Virus record (IMG/VR): IMGVR_UViG_3300006845_000030
Coordinates: 1-36,882 of that record
Length of the DNA: 36,882 nt
Source of the DNA: a virus
Direction: 5' to 3' (one strand)
In this document: positions 21,423 through 30,281 of the stretch, piece by piece
Position numbering within the stretch: position 1 is the first letter of the stretch
Layout of the letters: each line of letters begins with the position of its first letter
Notes under the pieces: generated by a model
What the model saw: only the letters and a program-made list of their open reading frames with translations
The model's database searches: none
What the model was told of the DNA's origin: nothing
Translations under genes and position numbers: made by a program

Positions 21423-23003
21423 TCACACCTTTTCTGAGAGTTTCTTGAACCGCCTTATTCTAGCTTCCGTAGCAAGGCCCTCAAGGTATTCCTGAAGCGC
21501 CTTGACCCGAGAAGTCACGTCCAGCCGCTCTCCAGTCTCAGTGTCGTCGGTTACCTGCGTCTCGACCTGAACGATGCCGGCAGCAACGAGGCTCATCTGC
21601 TTGCCATCGGTCTCACGCACGATCGGGAATCCAGGGGTGTTCACTGCAAGAGCGGCCACCAGTTCCAGGTTTCCACCAATCCGGCGCCAGTCACCAGACA
21701 GTGGAGAGCGACGTAGTTCAGCTACCTTTTCGTCCGAGAGTCCTGGGACGGTAACCCCACTGACGAAGATCCCGTGCTTGTCTTCCCGGGCCTGAACGAT
21801 CGCAGCACAGGTTGCTGACGAGTCGTAATGCTCAATAGCAGGGATGAAGCCCAACTGCGCATTGGCGTGACCAACACCAAGGGTGATCTTGCCAACCGGA
21901 AGGTGCTTACCGTCTGAGCAAACAACCTCACCGGTGTGGAAGTACTTGTACCCGGTGATGCTCTTAGGCGGGGACACGCACGAGTTGCCTATACCGGTAT
22001 GACAAGAACCCCACTGGGCCAGGTGACCAAACACGCGACCATCCTCGGTCACGGTCAACGGGGTCGGGCCTGTAGGCGTAGGAGCTTCGAATACAGATGA
22101 GTCAGGTGCAACTGACGAGATCGCGGCCACAAGGGCAGCGTACGTGTCCTTCTGCGTCTTCTTCTTAGCCATCTCATCCTCGGAATCGTTGATTTCGATT
22201 CCCAGCTCCTTGGCCGCCTTCACAATCCGAGCCTTTACCTGCTTCAACTGTTCAGGGGTGTACTCTGCCGCATTGTCCTCTTGGTTTATGTACGACCAGG
22301 CGGCACGGACGTGCTTCTCTGTGTCGATGGGGTAGCGGGCCTTACCCCGGTAACCGGGGTCGGCGTACTCCACATCACCGTACGGCTTGTCTGGATCCCC
22401 GCCCTTGACCGCGAACTCTTCCTCGCCTGTCTCTTCATCCTCATCGACGAGGGTGAAGTTCGGACTGAGAGTGATGGTGGGAATGGTGGGGTTAGTGGTC
22501 CCGGTGGTGTTGTTGTAATAGTTCACCGTAAACGGAAGCATGACCTCGTCGCCTTCACTGAATCCGAATGTGTAGTCGATGGTCATGTTCGCGTCGCTCC
22601 TGCGCTCGGGGGGCTGGCCCCGATCCCAAGGGGGCCTAATCCGTGGGTCGTTGAAGGTCTCCCTTAGTTTGACGTAGATCTCGCTGATCACGTCACGGAT
22701 CTGATCCTTCTGCTTATCCGGAACGTTGGGAAGACCACCGTGGGCACCGGACAAGAGGGCAGCTGCCGCGTAAACAGCGTGCGGGATGAGCGCGAGCTTG
22801 TTACCTACCACGTCCAGAATGGGCAACCGGTAAGACTCCCGGTTCGCTGGGTCCGCGCCATCCTCCCGGTACAGGAACGCCTTACCGAACTCGGAAGGCG
22901 TACTGCTGCGCTGGATGAGGCGGGCAATGGCGTCGTCGGCATCAAACTCCTGGTCGCGATCGGCGATCGGAGCGCTTCTCCAGGATGTCCTATTAACTGC
23001 CAT
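21423..23003 (-). CDS. Capsid-associated protein with DUF6582-like segment
   Basis: A 526-aa protein. N-terminal third is mostly helical; the middle (about 215-275, PGYRGKARYPIDTEKHVRAAW and KQVKARIVKAAKELGI) resembles DUF6582, a short domain attached to phage prohead proteins. The C-terminal half (VFGHLAQWGSCHTGI..., YFHTGEVVCSDG, VGKITLGVGHAN, SGDWRRIGGNLELVAAL) is a conserved part of actinophage capsid-assembly proteins. It includes a Cys/His-rich patch. It lies between the protease fusion and major capsid gene, so a scaffolding or head morphogenesis role is likely. Confidence 0.78.
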   Translation of the reverse strand: MAVNRTSWRSAPIADRDQEFDADDAIARLIQRSSTPSEFGKAFLYREDGADPANRESYRLPILDVVGNKLALIPHAVYAAAALLSGAHGGLPNVPDKQKDQIRDVISEIYVKLRETFNDPRIRPPWDRGQPPERRSDANMTIDYTFGFSEGDEVMLPFTVNYYNNTTGTTNPTIPTITLSPNFTLVDEDEETGEEEFAVKGGDPDKPYGDVEYADPGYRGKARYPIDTEKHVRAAWSYINQEDNAAEYTPEQLKQVKARIVKAAKELGIEINDSEDEMAKKKTQKDTYAALVAAISSVAPDSSVFEAPTPTGPTPLTVTEDGRVFGHLAQWGSCHTGIGNSCVSPPKSITGYKYFHTGEVVCSDGKHLPVGKITLGVGHANAQLGFIPAIEHYDSSATCAAIVQAREDKHGIFVSGVTVPGLSDEKVAELRRSPLSGDWRRIGGNLELVAALAVNTPGFPIVRETDGKQMSLVAAGIVQVETQVTDDTETGERLDVTSRVKALQEYLEGLATEARIRRFKKLSEKV

Positions 23004-23015
23004 CTGTACCTGCCC

Positions 23016-23043
23016 CTGAGATTCCTAGTGCTCTTGTCATACT
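23016..23043 (+). promoter_or_regulatory. Putative leaderless promoter for the antisense-strand ORF
   Basis: CTGAGA (23016-23021), 16-bp spacer, CATACT (23038-23043). The start point would be 23050, the first base of the plus-strand ATG. The -35 matches four of six consensus bases. The arrangement parallels the leaderless promoters at 29842-29870 and 29812-29817. Confidence 0.35.
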
Positions 23044-23049
23044 AGAGGC

Positions 23050-23301
23050 ATGACAGAGCCGGTAGATGAGCCAAAGGTCGTAAAAGAACAGATCATCATG
23101 CTAGATGAATCTGGAAATATCATCGATAGCCCGGAGAGGGCAGTTCGTGGTGAAATCATCCAGACTCTCTCAGATGGTACGGAGTTGTCCACGATTTTCA
23201 TCGTGTCGGCTTCTGAGCCCGCTTTGCCGCCTTCTGGGCGCGCGCAATCTCGGGGAAGATCCGGTCCAAGATCGCAGCCCGATGTGGAAATAGGTCTCTG
23301 A
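23050..23301 (+). CDS. Plus-strand ORF embedded in the late minus-strand operon
   Basis: An 83-aa reading frame, MTEPVDEPKVVKEQIIMLDE..., in the 194-nt gap where no minus-strand gene exists. It runs 104 bases into the end of the protease-fusion gene on the other strand. The first 55 residues have sensible charge balance and beta-like segments; the Pro/Arg/Ser-rich tail comes from the antisense overlap. There is no good Shine-Dalgarno sequence, but the promoter above would give a leaderless mRNA. It may be an independently expressed accessory gene. Function unknown. Confidence 0.45.
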   Translation: MTEPVDEPKVVKEQIIMLDESGNIIDSPERAVRGEIIQTLSDGTELSTIFIVSASEPALPPSGRAQSRGRSGPRSQPDVEIGL

Positions 23302-25369
23302 AGTAGATCTGCTCCAATGGACCATCTGGCGTACGCCTGCCCCAGCCCACGGGACCGTGAAGGTAATGGCTCACCGACTCGGCATAGTCCTCCCCTACTG
23401 AAGACTTTCCGTATTCACTTACCCCATGAGGGAATAGCCTCGAACGGTCAACCTTAATGTCAATTCCATGAGTCTCGTGCAAAATATGATGGGTAAATTC
23501 AATGCTGCTTGGTCGTTTAGCGCTGGTATCAGCGTGGTAAGCATGACGCCACGCAACACTTATCGCGCTGAGGTCTCCATCGGAACGATGTGCAACCTTT
23601 TGAGAAACGTTATGGCCAAACTCATGAGCAAGTGAATCCTTGTGCCACTTTGGAGTCCGAGCTGCACCCATTCGGTTCCAAATACGAACTCCCCCGTGAC
23701 CTGCCGTGGCCAATGACGAGAAACCTGGCATCTGGTACTGCTTGGCCCAGAACGAGTCCTTGGGGTTAGGTCCTGCCAGCCACGCATAACCGGTCTGGTA
23801 CCTGGAAGCTCCTGGGAGACCGTCATGAACCTCCTGAAGTTCCCTAACAATGTCCTCGTGAGTTATTGTCCCACCAAAAGCCCTCTTTGCAAATGAGCCA
23901 TTCTCGACAAGGTATGTCACACCGTCAATACGGTATGCCCTGCCATGCTGGATTACATAGCCCTCGCCATGTGGAACCTCCAAGGACCTAATGGGTACCC
24001 AATCGAATCCAGTTTCCTCGGTAAGAATCTCGTCCCAGGTACGTGGACTACCGGTCACCTCCTTAGCTGCATTCCTGGATACGCGCTCAGCTGCGTCCTT
24101 AGAATCAGTCTCGGATGAACCAGGCAGAACCTTCTTGCCCCTGCCCTTTTCCCATGACTGAATGTGCTTAATGATGTCAGCCTTGCGAAGTTTCGACGGC
24201 ACCGGAATTCCGTTGTCCTTCGCAATTGCTCTTAGCTGAACAACGGTTAGCTGTTCAGCAGACGTGATGTCCTTCGACTTAACGGTTCTCGTGCGTGGGC
24301 CTGCGTCCTTCTTGTCCTCAATAATCTTCTCAATGACCTCGGCCTTACGAGCCCTGCTTGGTACGTAGACCCCTCTCTCCTTGGCCAGTACGCGCAACTG
24401 CGGAACGGTCAACTTATTAAGATCCTCGGCTGTTTCTTCTTTTTTGCTGTGCCGCCCACCTTCACTGCTCGTCGCCTTGCCCTGGCTCTTTTGCGTAGTC
24501 CGCTTCCTCGGCTTCTCCTCTTCCTTGGCCCTATGTGCCGCCGGAGGGTGCGGCGCGCTCATGCGTGGCGCATCGGCCGTTTCCCTGAACCGTCCATGGA
24601 ACCCGCGCGGGTGCTTCTGCTCCTTCCATTCGCGCAGGGTGATGAACTCAAAAGGGAGCACCAACCCCTCGTCCACTCCACATGAAGCAACCAAGACACC
24701 ATTTTCAAAGATGCGGAACGCACGGGCCTCCGCAAACGCAGGCACCGGGAGCAACGTTGCTGCCGAGATGCGACCTTTCACGATCACGGCCTCACCGTTA
24801 CGCATCTCGAAGGTCACGTCATCTAGGTCCACGCTTGGACCAATCACGCCCTTCTGAAGCAGGAACCTCACCTCGGCGATGTCCTCGGCAAGTCGAGGCA
24901 TGCCGATGGTGTCAGGATCGAACAGGTCCCCTTCACCGATCACGTTGTTGTTATCGATGTGGATGTTGTCGAGGGTGCCGATGACCACGGATCCGTCGTG
25001 CTTGCCCCCCACGGACATGCGCTGCCACATCAGGGGTAGGGGTAGCGGTCGGTGGCTCAGGGCTCCGGGTACAAATTTGCGCCGGTCGCCAGTAGGTGCG
25101 TTAACCGGGGCCAGGAGTCCCATCCATCGAGTACCAAACTCCATGGTCTGGGCCGCCGACTCGATGCCCTTTTCTGCTGGCCATTCACCGGTAGCTGCCT
25201 TGTGGTATTCCGCGCACAAACCACCAGGGTCACGAACCTTGCCAGTGAGATGTCGAATGCACCGGTCCATGGAACCGTCAGTACCCCAACGGACCTTGAG
25301 CGCGCCCTCGCCATGAACCCAATATTCGAACAGGGTACGAGCACCTGGACTGCTTAGATCAACGGCCAT
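23198..25369 (-). CDS. Capsid protease fused to SAP-like repeats and zincin metallopeptidase
   Basis: A 723-aa protein; ATG 25369 is chosen over GTG 25375 because it sits seven bases after AGGAG. Residues 1-245 resemble the actinophage capsid maturation protease (APTGDRRKFVPG, LDNIHID, VIGPSVDLDD), followed by the usual HPRGFHGRFRE linker. Then come two copies of a 33-residue helix-turn-helix unit, LTVPQLRVLAKERG and LTVVQLRAIAKDNG, like SAP or Rho-N domains that bind nucleic acid. The C-terminal 160 residues contain HEFGH (582-586) and later GEDYAESVSHYL, the pattern of a zinc metallopeptidase. The zincin may be an effector or a structural-protein processing enzyme. Confidence 0.75.
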   Translation of the reverse strand: MAVDLSSPGARTLFEYWVHGEGALKVRWGTDGSMDRCIRHLTGKVRDPGGLCAEYHKAATGEWPAEKGIESAAQTMEFGTRWMGLLAPVNAPTGDRRKFVPGALSHRPLPLPLMWQRMSVGGKHDGSVVIGTLDNIHIDNNNVIGEGDLFDPDTIGMPRLAEDIAEVRFLLQKGVIGPSVDLDDVTFEMRNGEAVIVKGRISAATLLPVPAFAEARAFRIFENGVLVASCGVDEGLVLPFEFITLREWKEQKHPRGFHGRFRETADAPRMSAPHPPAAHRAKEEEKPRKRTTQKSQGKATSSEGGRHSKKEETAEDLNKLTVPQLRVLAKERGVYVPSRARKAEVIEKIIEDKKDAGPRTRTVKSKDITSAEQLTVVQLRAIAKDNGIPVPSKLRKADIIKHIQSWEKGRGKKVLPGSSETDSKDAAERVSRNAAKEVTGSPRTWDEILTEETGFDWVPIRSLEVPHGEGYVIQHGRAYRIDGVTYLVENGSFAKRAFGGTITHEDIVRELQEVHDGLPGASRYQTGYAWLAGPNPKDSFWAKQYQMPGFSSLATAGHGGVRIWNRMGAARTPKWHKDSLAHEFGHNVSQKVAHRSDGDLSAISVAWRHAYHADTSAKRPSSIEFTHHILHETHGIDIKVDRSRLFPHGVSEYGKSSVGEDYAESVSHYLHGPVGWGRRTPDGPLEQIYFRDLFPHRAAILDRIFPEIARAQKAAKRAQKPTR

Positions 25370-26126
25370 CGCCACGCTCCTTCATCAACATGTTGCAGCG
25401 GCAGTTGATGACTTCTTCTGGTGGCGCCATTGGATCACCAGGAAACTGCAAAGGGAACCCGCCAACGATAAATGGCTGACTGAGTGGTTGTTCTTGACCG
25501 TCTGCTTCTCGGTGGGTTGGTCGGGTACGTGCATCTTCGGTGGCCAACCATTCCTTAGTCATGGGGACACCTTCAATTTGCTCCGCCTGTAGTCCTGAGC
25601 CATACGCACCAGCGTTATAGGCGCGCATGGTCTCAGTCCGGGCAATAGTGATGGCACGGTTCTTCCACCGTTCAGAGCGGGTCATGGAGAGCAGTTTGTC
25701 TACCCGGGCAGCAATCTGACGGTTGTCCTCACCCTTGTTCATGCCGTCACTGATCTCGGCGAAGATTAGGTTGTAGGTGTCATCAGGAATACGTACAAGA
25801 AGGTTCCTAGTCACCGCAAGCTGCGCCTGAACGAAGGAGTTACTGGTGACGAATGAACGATCACTGGCCAGCTCCCAGCCTCGTTCGGCTGCATCGTTTA
25901 GCGGACCATGGATCAACTGATCAACTTCGTGCTCCCAGCTGTTTGATGTTGCCCATACCCCTGAAGGATCAGGTGGGGACCCGAACCGACGAAATGCGGC
26001 TAGTACCTTTTCGGCAACCCTTTCCAGCCACTTGGTCAGGGCGTCAATGATGGCCTTGAGAACGTCGGCTTCAGCGGCGTCCATCGCCGCCTCACGCTGG
26101 CGACGCATCTCATCTCTGGTGGCCAT
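25359..26126 (-). CDS. Head morphogenesis protein, MuF-like
   Basis: A 255-aa protein. N-terminal helices (RRQREAAMDAAEADVLKAI) are followed by the MuF core ending in ATEDARTRPTHREADGQ and the final EEVINCRCNML, the signature of the Mu gpF/SPP1 gp7 family (PF04233). These proteins sit near the portal at the capsid vertex. Start follows the portal stop by one base; the end overlaps the protease gene by 11 bases. Confidence 0.9.
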   Translation of the reverse strand: MATRDEMRRQREAAMDAAEADVLKAIIDALTKWLERVAEKVLAAFRRFGSPPDPSGVWATSNSWEHEVDQLIHGPLNDAAERGWELASDRSFVTSNSFVQAQLAVTRNLLVRIPDDTYNLIFAEISDGMNKGEDNRQIAARVDKLLSMTRSERWKNRAITIARTETMRAYNAGAYGSGLQAEQIEGVPMTKEWLATEDARTRPTHREADGQEQPLSQPFIVGGFPLQFPGDPMAPPEEVINCRCNMLMKERGDGR

Positions 26127-26127
26127 T

Positions 26128-27948
26128 TCAGATCATGCCACCCCTGGTAAGGGTCATGGACAGTAGCGAACGACCATGCTCCATGGAGCGAATGAGCAGC
26201 TCGATGCAGTAATTGTGCAAAAGCAGCCGGAACTCGTCTGGATTAACGTCAAGGTCGCCGGTGACTACGTCCATGTGCTCCCAGGCGCCCATCAGGATCC
26301 GTTCTGCATGTGCACGGTCCTGCACCTTAATGAAGGTGTGCAACTTGTGGGCAGGGATGTGCATCCACTGATCACGTTCACGGCTCTTGTGAAGCCTCTT
26401 GCCCGCGAGCCGAAGAGCGTGATGTACGAGAAGGTCAGCGGCCACCATGGTGGAACTTGCTCGTGGAACAAGATCCGGCACAACAGATGCCACGACAGCG
26501 TCAGTGGTTGCTGGCTGCTGAGGCAGGGCCTCCGGGCTGGCACCCTCTATGGACTGATCTGGCGCCGGTGGCGGAGGTGCGCCCGGTGGTGGCTGTTCCG
26601 GCTCGGCGAACTCGACAGTGATGCCGATGAGTTCACGAACCTCGGGGATAGCGAACAGGCTTGGGTCGCGGAGCAGTAGCTCACGCATGTACCGCCGGTT
26701 GTCCTCGTCCTCGTCGGGCGCATCAGTATTCGGGTTGTACGAGCCCGCCTCCAGGACCGCTTCCCGAGACACCACATTCTGCTGGTACAGGTTCAAGGTG
26801 TCCTGAAGCCGGTTAGGACGCACCGTCAGTGGCGCTGTATCGAACCAGAAGGTGTACGCCTCGGTGTCTTTACCAAGGATCTTCAGGGCTGGCTGGAGGT
26901 ACGCCTTCGTGAGCGCGTCGCAGATCCGGTTGAGCATCGGCTCAACGTGGATCTTGACGGTGGACTCCTCAATGTGCCAGGCGCTCCAGTGGTTCGTGTC
27001 CCCGGTACCAAGCAGGATCTCCGGCGGCATGTCCAGGCTGAGCGCAAGTCGACGGATCGCCTCGTCGCGCATCTCCTTAGCCTCTTTAGACAGCGGAGAC
27101 TCGAAGCTGAGCAGCTCAAACTTGTTGTTCTCACCTTCACCGGCAGGACGCTCAACCACGATCGGTACCACGGCCTGAGCCGAACCGTCCTGAATGGCAG
27201 GGGCAGTCATGGCGTCGGTGAGCACCCGGACCACACTCTCGGCAGGGGTCTCCTCCGGGTCCGCATCGGGGAAGTCCATCTTCGGCGGAATGATAAGCAT
27301 TCCGGTACCGCTGGTGAGCCGTGAATCGATCTGAGAGAAGGTGTGTCGGGTCAGTAGCTCCAATTGCCGTAGAGCCAGTAGTGATCCCCGAGTTGGTGAG
27401 TCAGCAGTCCAGCCCATTCGCGGGTGTGGTGTCCAAACCCGAATGGCAATGTCAGCGTTGGGTCGCAGCATCTCCTTGTGGCCGTAGCCGAGATCGCAGC
27501 TGACCGCGTCACCGTTAAATCGCAGGGAGTTGGGGGAGAGGATGTACCACTCATCTCGTTCACCGTTGATGGAACGTCCAACGATGTAACACTCACCGGC
27601 GATGGTTAGGTTAATGCCAATGGAACGCATTGCCTCGGCTCTGGCTGCTGGCCCACCAAAGAGGCTGTCGGCGATGGCCTGGATCTCGTCACCGGCCGCT
27701 TCTTCACCGATCCGTCCGTACTTATCGATGTCAGCAACGTAAATACGGACCCGGGAACAGGCACTGCCCATCCAGTTTGCAGCGGCGTGGAGTTCGCCAA
27801 TCAGGTCATAGAAACGCCACGCTTCCACCTGCCACTGCTCATTACGGAACCGATAGCTCTTCCAGTTCGGAGCCTTAAGGTCAAGTCGTGCCGCCGCCAT
27901 AGAGGTGTGCGCGGTGACGGGCGGAGTCCCCTTCTTACGCAGTGCCAT
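26128..27948 (-). CDS. Portal protein
   Basis: A 606-aa protein. Features such as NWMGSACSRVRIYVADID, the conserved EILLGTGDTNHWSAWHIEES and the C-terminal helix region match actinophage portals, which form the dodecameric DNA channel at one capsid vertex. A proline-rich stretch (PEQPPPGAPPPPAPDQ) lies in the C-terminal third. It overlaps the upstream gene by one base (TGATG) and lies between the terminase/membrane protein and MuF genes, as expected. Confidence 0.92.
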   Translation of the reverse strand: MALRKKGTPPVTAHTSMAAARLDLKAPNWKSYRFRNEQWQVEAWRFYDLIGELHAAANWMGSACSRVRIYVADIDKYGRIGEEAAGDEIQAIADSLFGGPAARAEAMRSIGINLTIAGECYIVGRSINGERDEWYILSPNSLRFNGDAVSCDLGYGHKEMLRPNADIAIRVWTPHPRMGWTADSPTRGSLLALRQLELLTRHTFSQIDSRLTSGTGMLIIPPKMDFPDADPEETPAESVVRVLTDAMTAPAIQDGSAQAVVPIVVERPAGEGENNKFELLSFESPLSKEAKEMRDEAIRRLALSLDMPPEILLGTGDTNHWSAWHIEESTVKIHVEPMLNRICDALTKAYLQPALKILGKDTEAYTFWFDTAPLTVRPNRLQDTLNLYQQNVVSREAVLEAGSYNPNTDAPDEDEDNRRYMRELLLRDPSLFAIPEVRELIGITVEFAEPEQPPPGAPPPPAPDQSIEGASPEALPQQPATTDAVVASVVPDLVPRASSTMVAADLLVHHALRLAGKRLHKSRERDQWMHIPAHKLHTFIKVQDRAHAERILMGAWEHMDVVTGDLDVNPDEFRLLLHNYCIELLIRSMEHGRSLLSMTLTRGGMI

Positions 27949-28241
27949 CAGTCACCCTTCAACCTGTTCAGCACAACCGCCAGGTAAGAGAAAGCCAGCC
28001 CGACCGGGCCAATAAGCCATACATTAAGGTCGAGAACCGCCCAGGCATAGACTGCGACAATCATGCCCACCCATACCGAGACGCACATTAGACAGTGAAC
28101 AAGATAAGTCAGTAGCCCCTCCTCGCCGAATCGACGGATCGCGGCCATTCGAATCGGCTCGGAGATCTTGTCGTCCACGATGACTTGACTCGCCCTGGTC
28201 ACTGCCAATGCGAGGATCAGGAGTATCAGTGGATGGATCAC
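27948..28241 (-). CDS. DUF1360 membrane protein
   Basis: A 97-aa protein from GTG 28241. It has three hydrophobic segments (residues about 2-15, 47-67 and 70-90). The motif VTRASQVIVDDKISEPIR followed by YLVHCLMCVSVWVGM matches DUF1360, a small membrane family seen in Gram-positive phages and bacteria. The two cysteines in HCLMC are typical. Its role is unknown. Location between terminase and portal is unusual for a membrane protein; superinfection exclusion is one untested idea. Confidence 0.82.
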   Translation of the reverse strand: MIHPLILLILALAVTRASQVIVDDKISEPIRMAAIRRFGEEGLLTYLVHCLMCVSVWVGMIVAVYAWAVLDLNVWLIGPVGLAFSYLAVVLNRLKGD

Positions 28242-28277
28242 GAGAACAGCGTAACGGTAAGGCGCGGCATATTAGCA

Positions 28278-29804
28278 TCACATCCAGGATGGATGCCTAC
28301 CGTCCGCTCGGCTTATCTCTGAGAAGTAGTCAGGTACATACATCTCCCCAGGGGCAGTGACCCGGACCTTGCGTCGGGCGATACTGACCTGGCGCTTGTC
28401 GAAACCGATCAAATGCCAAGCGGCATGGACGAGTGCGTCGAGTCGGTCGGGGGAGTCCCGGTGGGTTCGTGCGGTTGTTTCGGGTACCCAGCTGACCATT
28501 TGCCGCTCTAGGGCATCGAAGTAACCGACGTGATGCATGCGCCCCTGTTCCATGCGCATGGCAACGGGCTGGGCACGTAGCCGCTTACCCCGTTTGGAGT
28601 CGACCGCTTTCATGGGCGGGCCAGATAGCGCCTGGTACTTGCTGCCATCGAAGTAGCCCTGCCTCTTCAATTCTTTGTACGCATCGAGCATGACCTGAGA
28701 GAGCCACTCCTTGCCCTGAGTGTTCTCGTAGATCAACATGTCGCACTTATACCGGGTGAAAATCTCCCAGGCGTACTCCGCAACCAACTTGCCGGTGCCG
28801 GGAACTGTCTCATCGCCCAACACGTACAGGTGTCCTTCGCGGTCACGACCAACGACCACGATGCCCATTTCCGCGTTTTCGCCAGTGAGCGACGGGTCTA
28901 CACCCAAGGCAATCTGGGCCAACTCTGGCGGGATGTCGATCCGGTACCGGTCGATGTCGCCCTGACGGAACAGGCTTCCATCGAAGGAGTCCAGCAGCTC
29001 TCCGTACAACTCCTGGCGTCCGATCGTGGTGCCCTCGTACCGGGTACGCATCTCCTGCATGGCCTGCTCGGACAGGTTGTCCGCGTTGTCGTATGTGGAG
29101 CCACGGACGATGTGAACTGAACCGTCGTCACGGGCTACCCACTCATACAACAAGTCGAGTGGCTTGGGGGTGGTAGTGACCAGGATCCGGGGGTGGTCCC
29201 CCACCAGGTTGGCCCGCATCGAGGGCATGATGCCTTCTATCCACGCCTGCTTGGGGTACGGCCACTTGATGATCTCGTCAAGCCACCCGGATGATGCGTT
29301 GTAGCCACGGCCAACGTCGGGCTTGTCTGCCCCCTCGAAGTAGATCTTGGTACCCGGCGGTCCGATCTCCAGCTTAGGTTTAGGGCTCTTGGTGTACCGG
29401 TACGTGCGCTCGCCCAGTTCACGTAACCCTGAGATTTGCTGGTAACCACGTCGATCAAGCACCCGAAGTAGCCCACTGGGACCTTCTACGCAGATGGTCC
29501 TTGCGTCGGAAAGTGTTTCTGCTACAACCAAGTGCTCAGTAGCCGCCCCCGACTGGTCTACTGGATATTCCTCGACCCGAGAGATCAACCATTCCGCCCC
29601 GGCCCTGGTCTTGCCCGCGCCACGTCCAGCCAGGTAGAGGAGCACAAACCATCCACCGTCAGGTGGGATCTGCTCCGGACGTGCAGTCCACCACCATTCA
29701 CCCCTGTCAATTTCCTCAAGCATGTCCTGAGAAAGGCTATTAAGCCATTCCTCTTGAAGAGCATTGGGCAACATGCTGAATCGTTTGGCCAGGGACAATC
29801 CCAT
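28278..29804 (-). CDS. terL: Terminase large subunit
   Basis: A 508-aa protein packaging DNA into the prohead. ATG 29804 is chosen; longer frames to 30038 run under the divergent regulator and its promoter. Walker A GRGAGKT (60-66) and the Walker B-like SGWLDE are present. The nuclease domain has GVDPSLTGENAEMG and the terminal DSPDRLDALVHAAW. There is no Shine-Dalgarno sequence; the TATTAT box at 29812-29817 places transcription start at the ATG, so translation is likely leaderless. No small subunit gene was recognised. Confidence 0.93.
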   Translation of the reverse strand: MGLSLAKRFSMLPNALQEEWLNSLSQDMLEEIDRGEWWWTARPEQIPPDGGWFVLLYLAGRGAGKTRAGAEWLISRVEEYPVDQSGAATEHLVVAETLSDARTICVEGPSGLLRVLDRRGYQQISGLRELGERTYRYTKSPKPKLEIGPPGTKIYFEGADKPDVGRGYNASSGWLDEIIKWPYPKQAWIEGIMPSMRANLVGDHPRILVTTTPKPLDLLYEWVARDDGSVHIVRGSTYDNADNLSEQAMQEMRTRYEGTTIGRQELYGELLDSFDGSLFRQGDIDRYRIDIPPELAQIALGVDPSLTGENAEMGIVVVGRDREGHLYVLGDETVPGTGKLVAEYAWEIFTRYKCDMLIYENTQGKEWLSQVMLDAYKELKRQGYFDGSKYQALSGPPMKAVDSKRGKRLRAQPVAMRMEQGRMHHVGYFDALERQMVSWVPETTARTHRDSPDRLDALVHAAWHLIGFDKRQVSIARRKVRVTAPGEMYVPDYFSEISRADGRHPSWM

Positions 29805-29811
29805 GATCGAT

Positions 29812-29817
29812 ATAATA
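29812..29817 (-). promoter_or_regulatory. -10 box of the leftward late promoter
   Basis: TATTAT on the minus strand. The start point seven bases on is 29805, adjacent to the terminase ATG (29804). The -35 region is weak (an 18-bp spacer would place it at AGACCT), so an activator may be needed for late expression. Confidence 0.55.
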
Positions 29818-29841
29818 CATAGGGTGTCCACTAGCAGGTCT

Positions 29842-29870
29842 TTGACATAGGGGGTACGGGGGTCTACTGT
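29842..29870 (+). promoter_or_regulatory. Leaderless promoter of the XRE regulator
   Basis: TTGACA (29842-29847, perfect -35), a 17-bp spacer and TACTGT (29865-29870). The expected start is 29877, the A of the ATG. The spacer contains GGGGGTACGGGG, sharing GGGTACGGG with the spacer of the promoter at 35298-35326. Confidence 0.8.
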
Positions 29871-29876
29871 CCTGGC

Positions 29877-30281
29877 ATGGATGACAGCGACGAACTCCTT
29901 GTACGAATTGGTTTCAGCGTCGCTACACAGGGTGATCTTGTAGAACTCCGCGACAAGCTGGGCCTTTCCCGTACCGCTCTCGCCGCTCTCATTGGTACGT
30001 CTCCGGACAGCCTGAGGAAATGGGAGACGGGCAAACAAGGAATGAAGAGAACGTCAGCAATGCAGGTGGGTTCCTGGTGGACGGCGGCACAAAAGGAACT
30101 GGATAAATACGAGCTATCAGGTCATGACATCTATGAATTGACGCCGGTAAGTAACGTCGTGTGGCAATTAGGAGTCAGCCTCGCCACGATTATGCGCTGG
30201 TGTACCGAAGGCGAACTTGACCACGAAGATCTCGGAGTTCTGGGTCTGTTCATCTACAAGTATGAGGTGAAGCCCAGTTGA
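29877..30281 (+). CDS. XRE-type HTH regulator
   Basis: A 134-aa protein. Residues about 20-52 (LVELRDKLGLSRTALAALIG, then SPDSLRKWETG) form a clear XRE/Cro-type helix-turn-helix. A second region (VVWQLGVSLATIMRWCTEG) looks like a second HTH. It has its own leaderless promoter carrying a GGGTAC-type motif. It is thus a good candidate for the phage regulator that reads that motif and autoregulates. It heads the replication operon and diverges from the terminase. Repressor or activator action is not known. Confidence 0.85.
   Translation: MDDSDELLVRIGFSVATQGDLVELRDKLGLSRTALAALIGTSPDSLRKWETGKQGMKRTSAMQVGSWWTAAQKELDKYELSGHDIYELTPVSNVVWQLGVSLATIMRWCTEGELDHEDLGVLGLFIYKYEVKPS

Noticed and set aside
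29805-30038. N-terminal extension of the terminase frame to 30038
   Set aside because: It would run antisense through the XRE gene start and its strong promoter, has no terminase-like sequence, and ATG 29804 sits beside its own -10 box.
29877-30281. Lysogeny module
   Set aside because: The XRE protein alone does not establish a temperate life style; no integrase, excisionase or attachment site was recognised.
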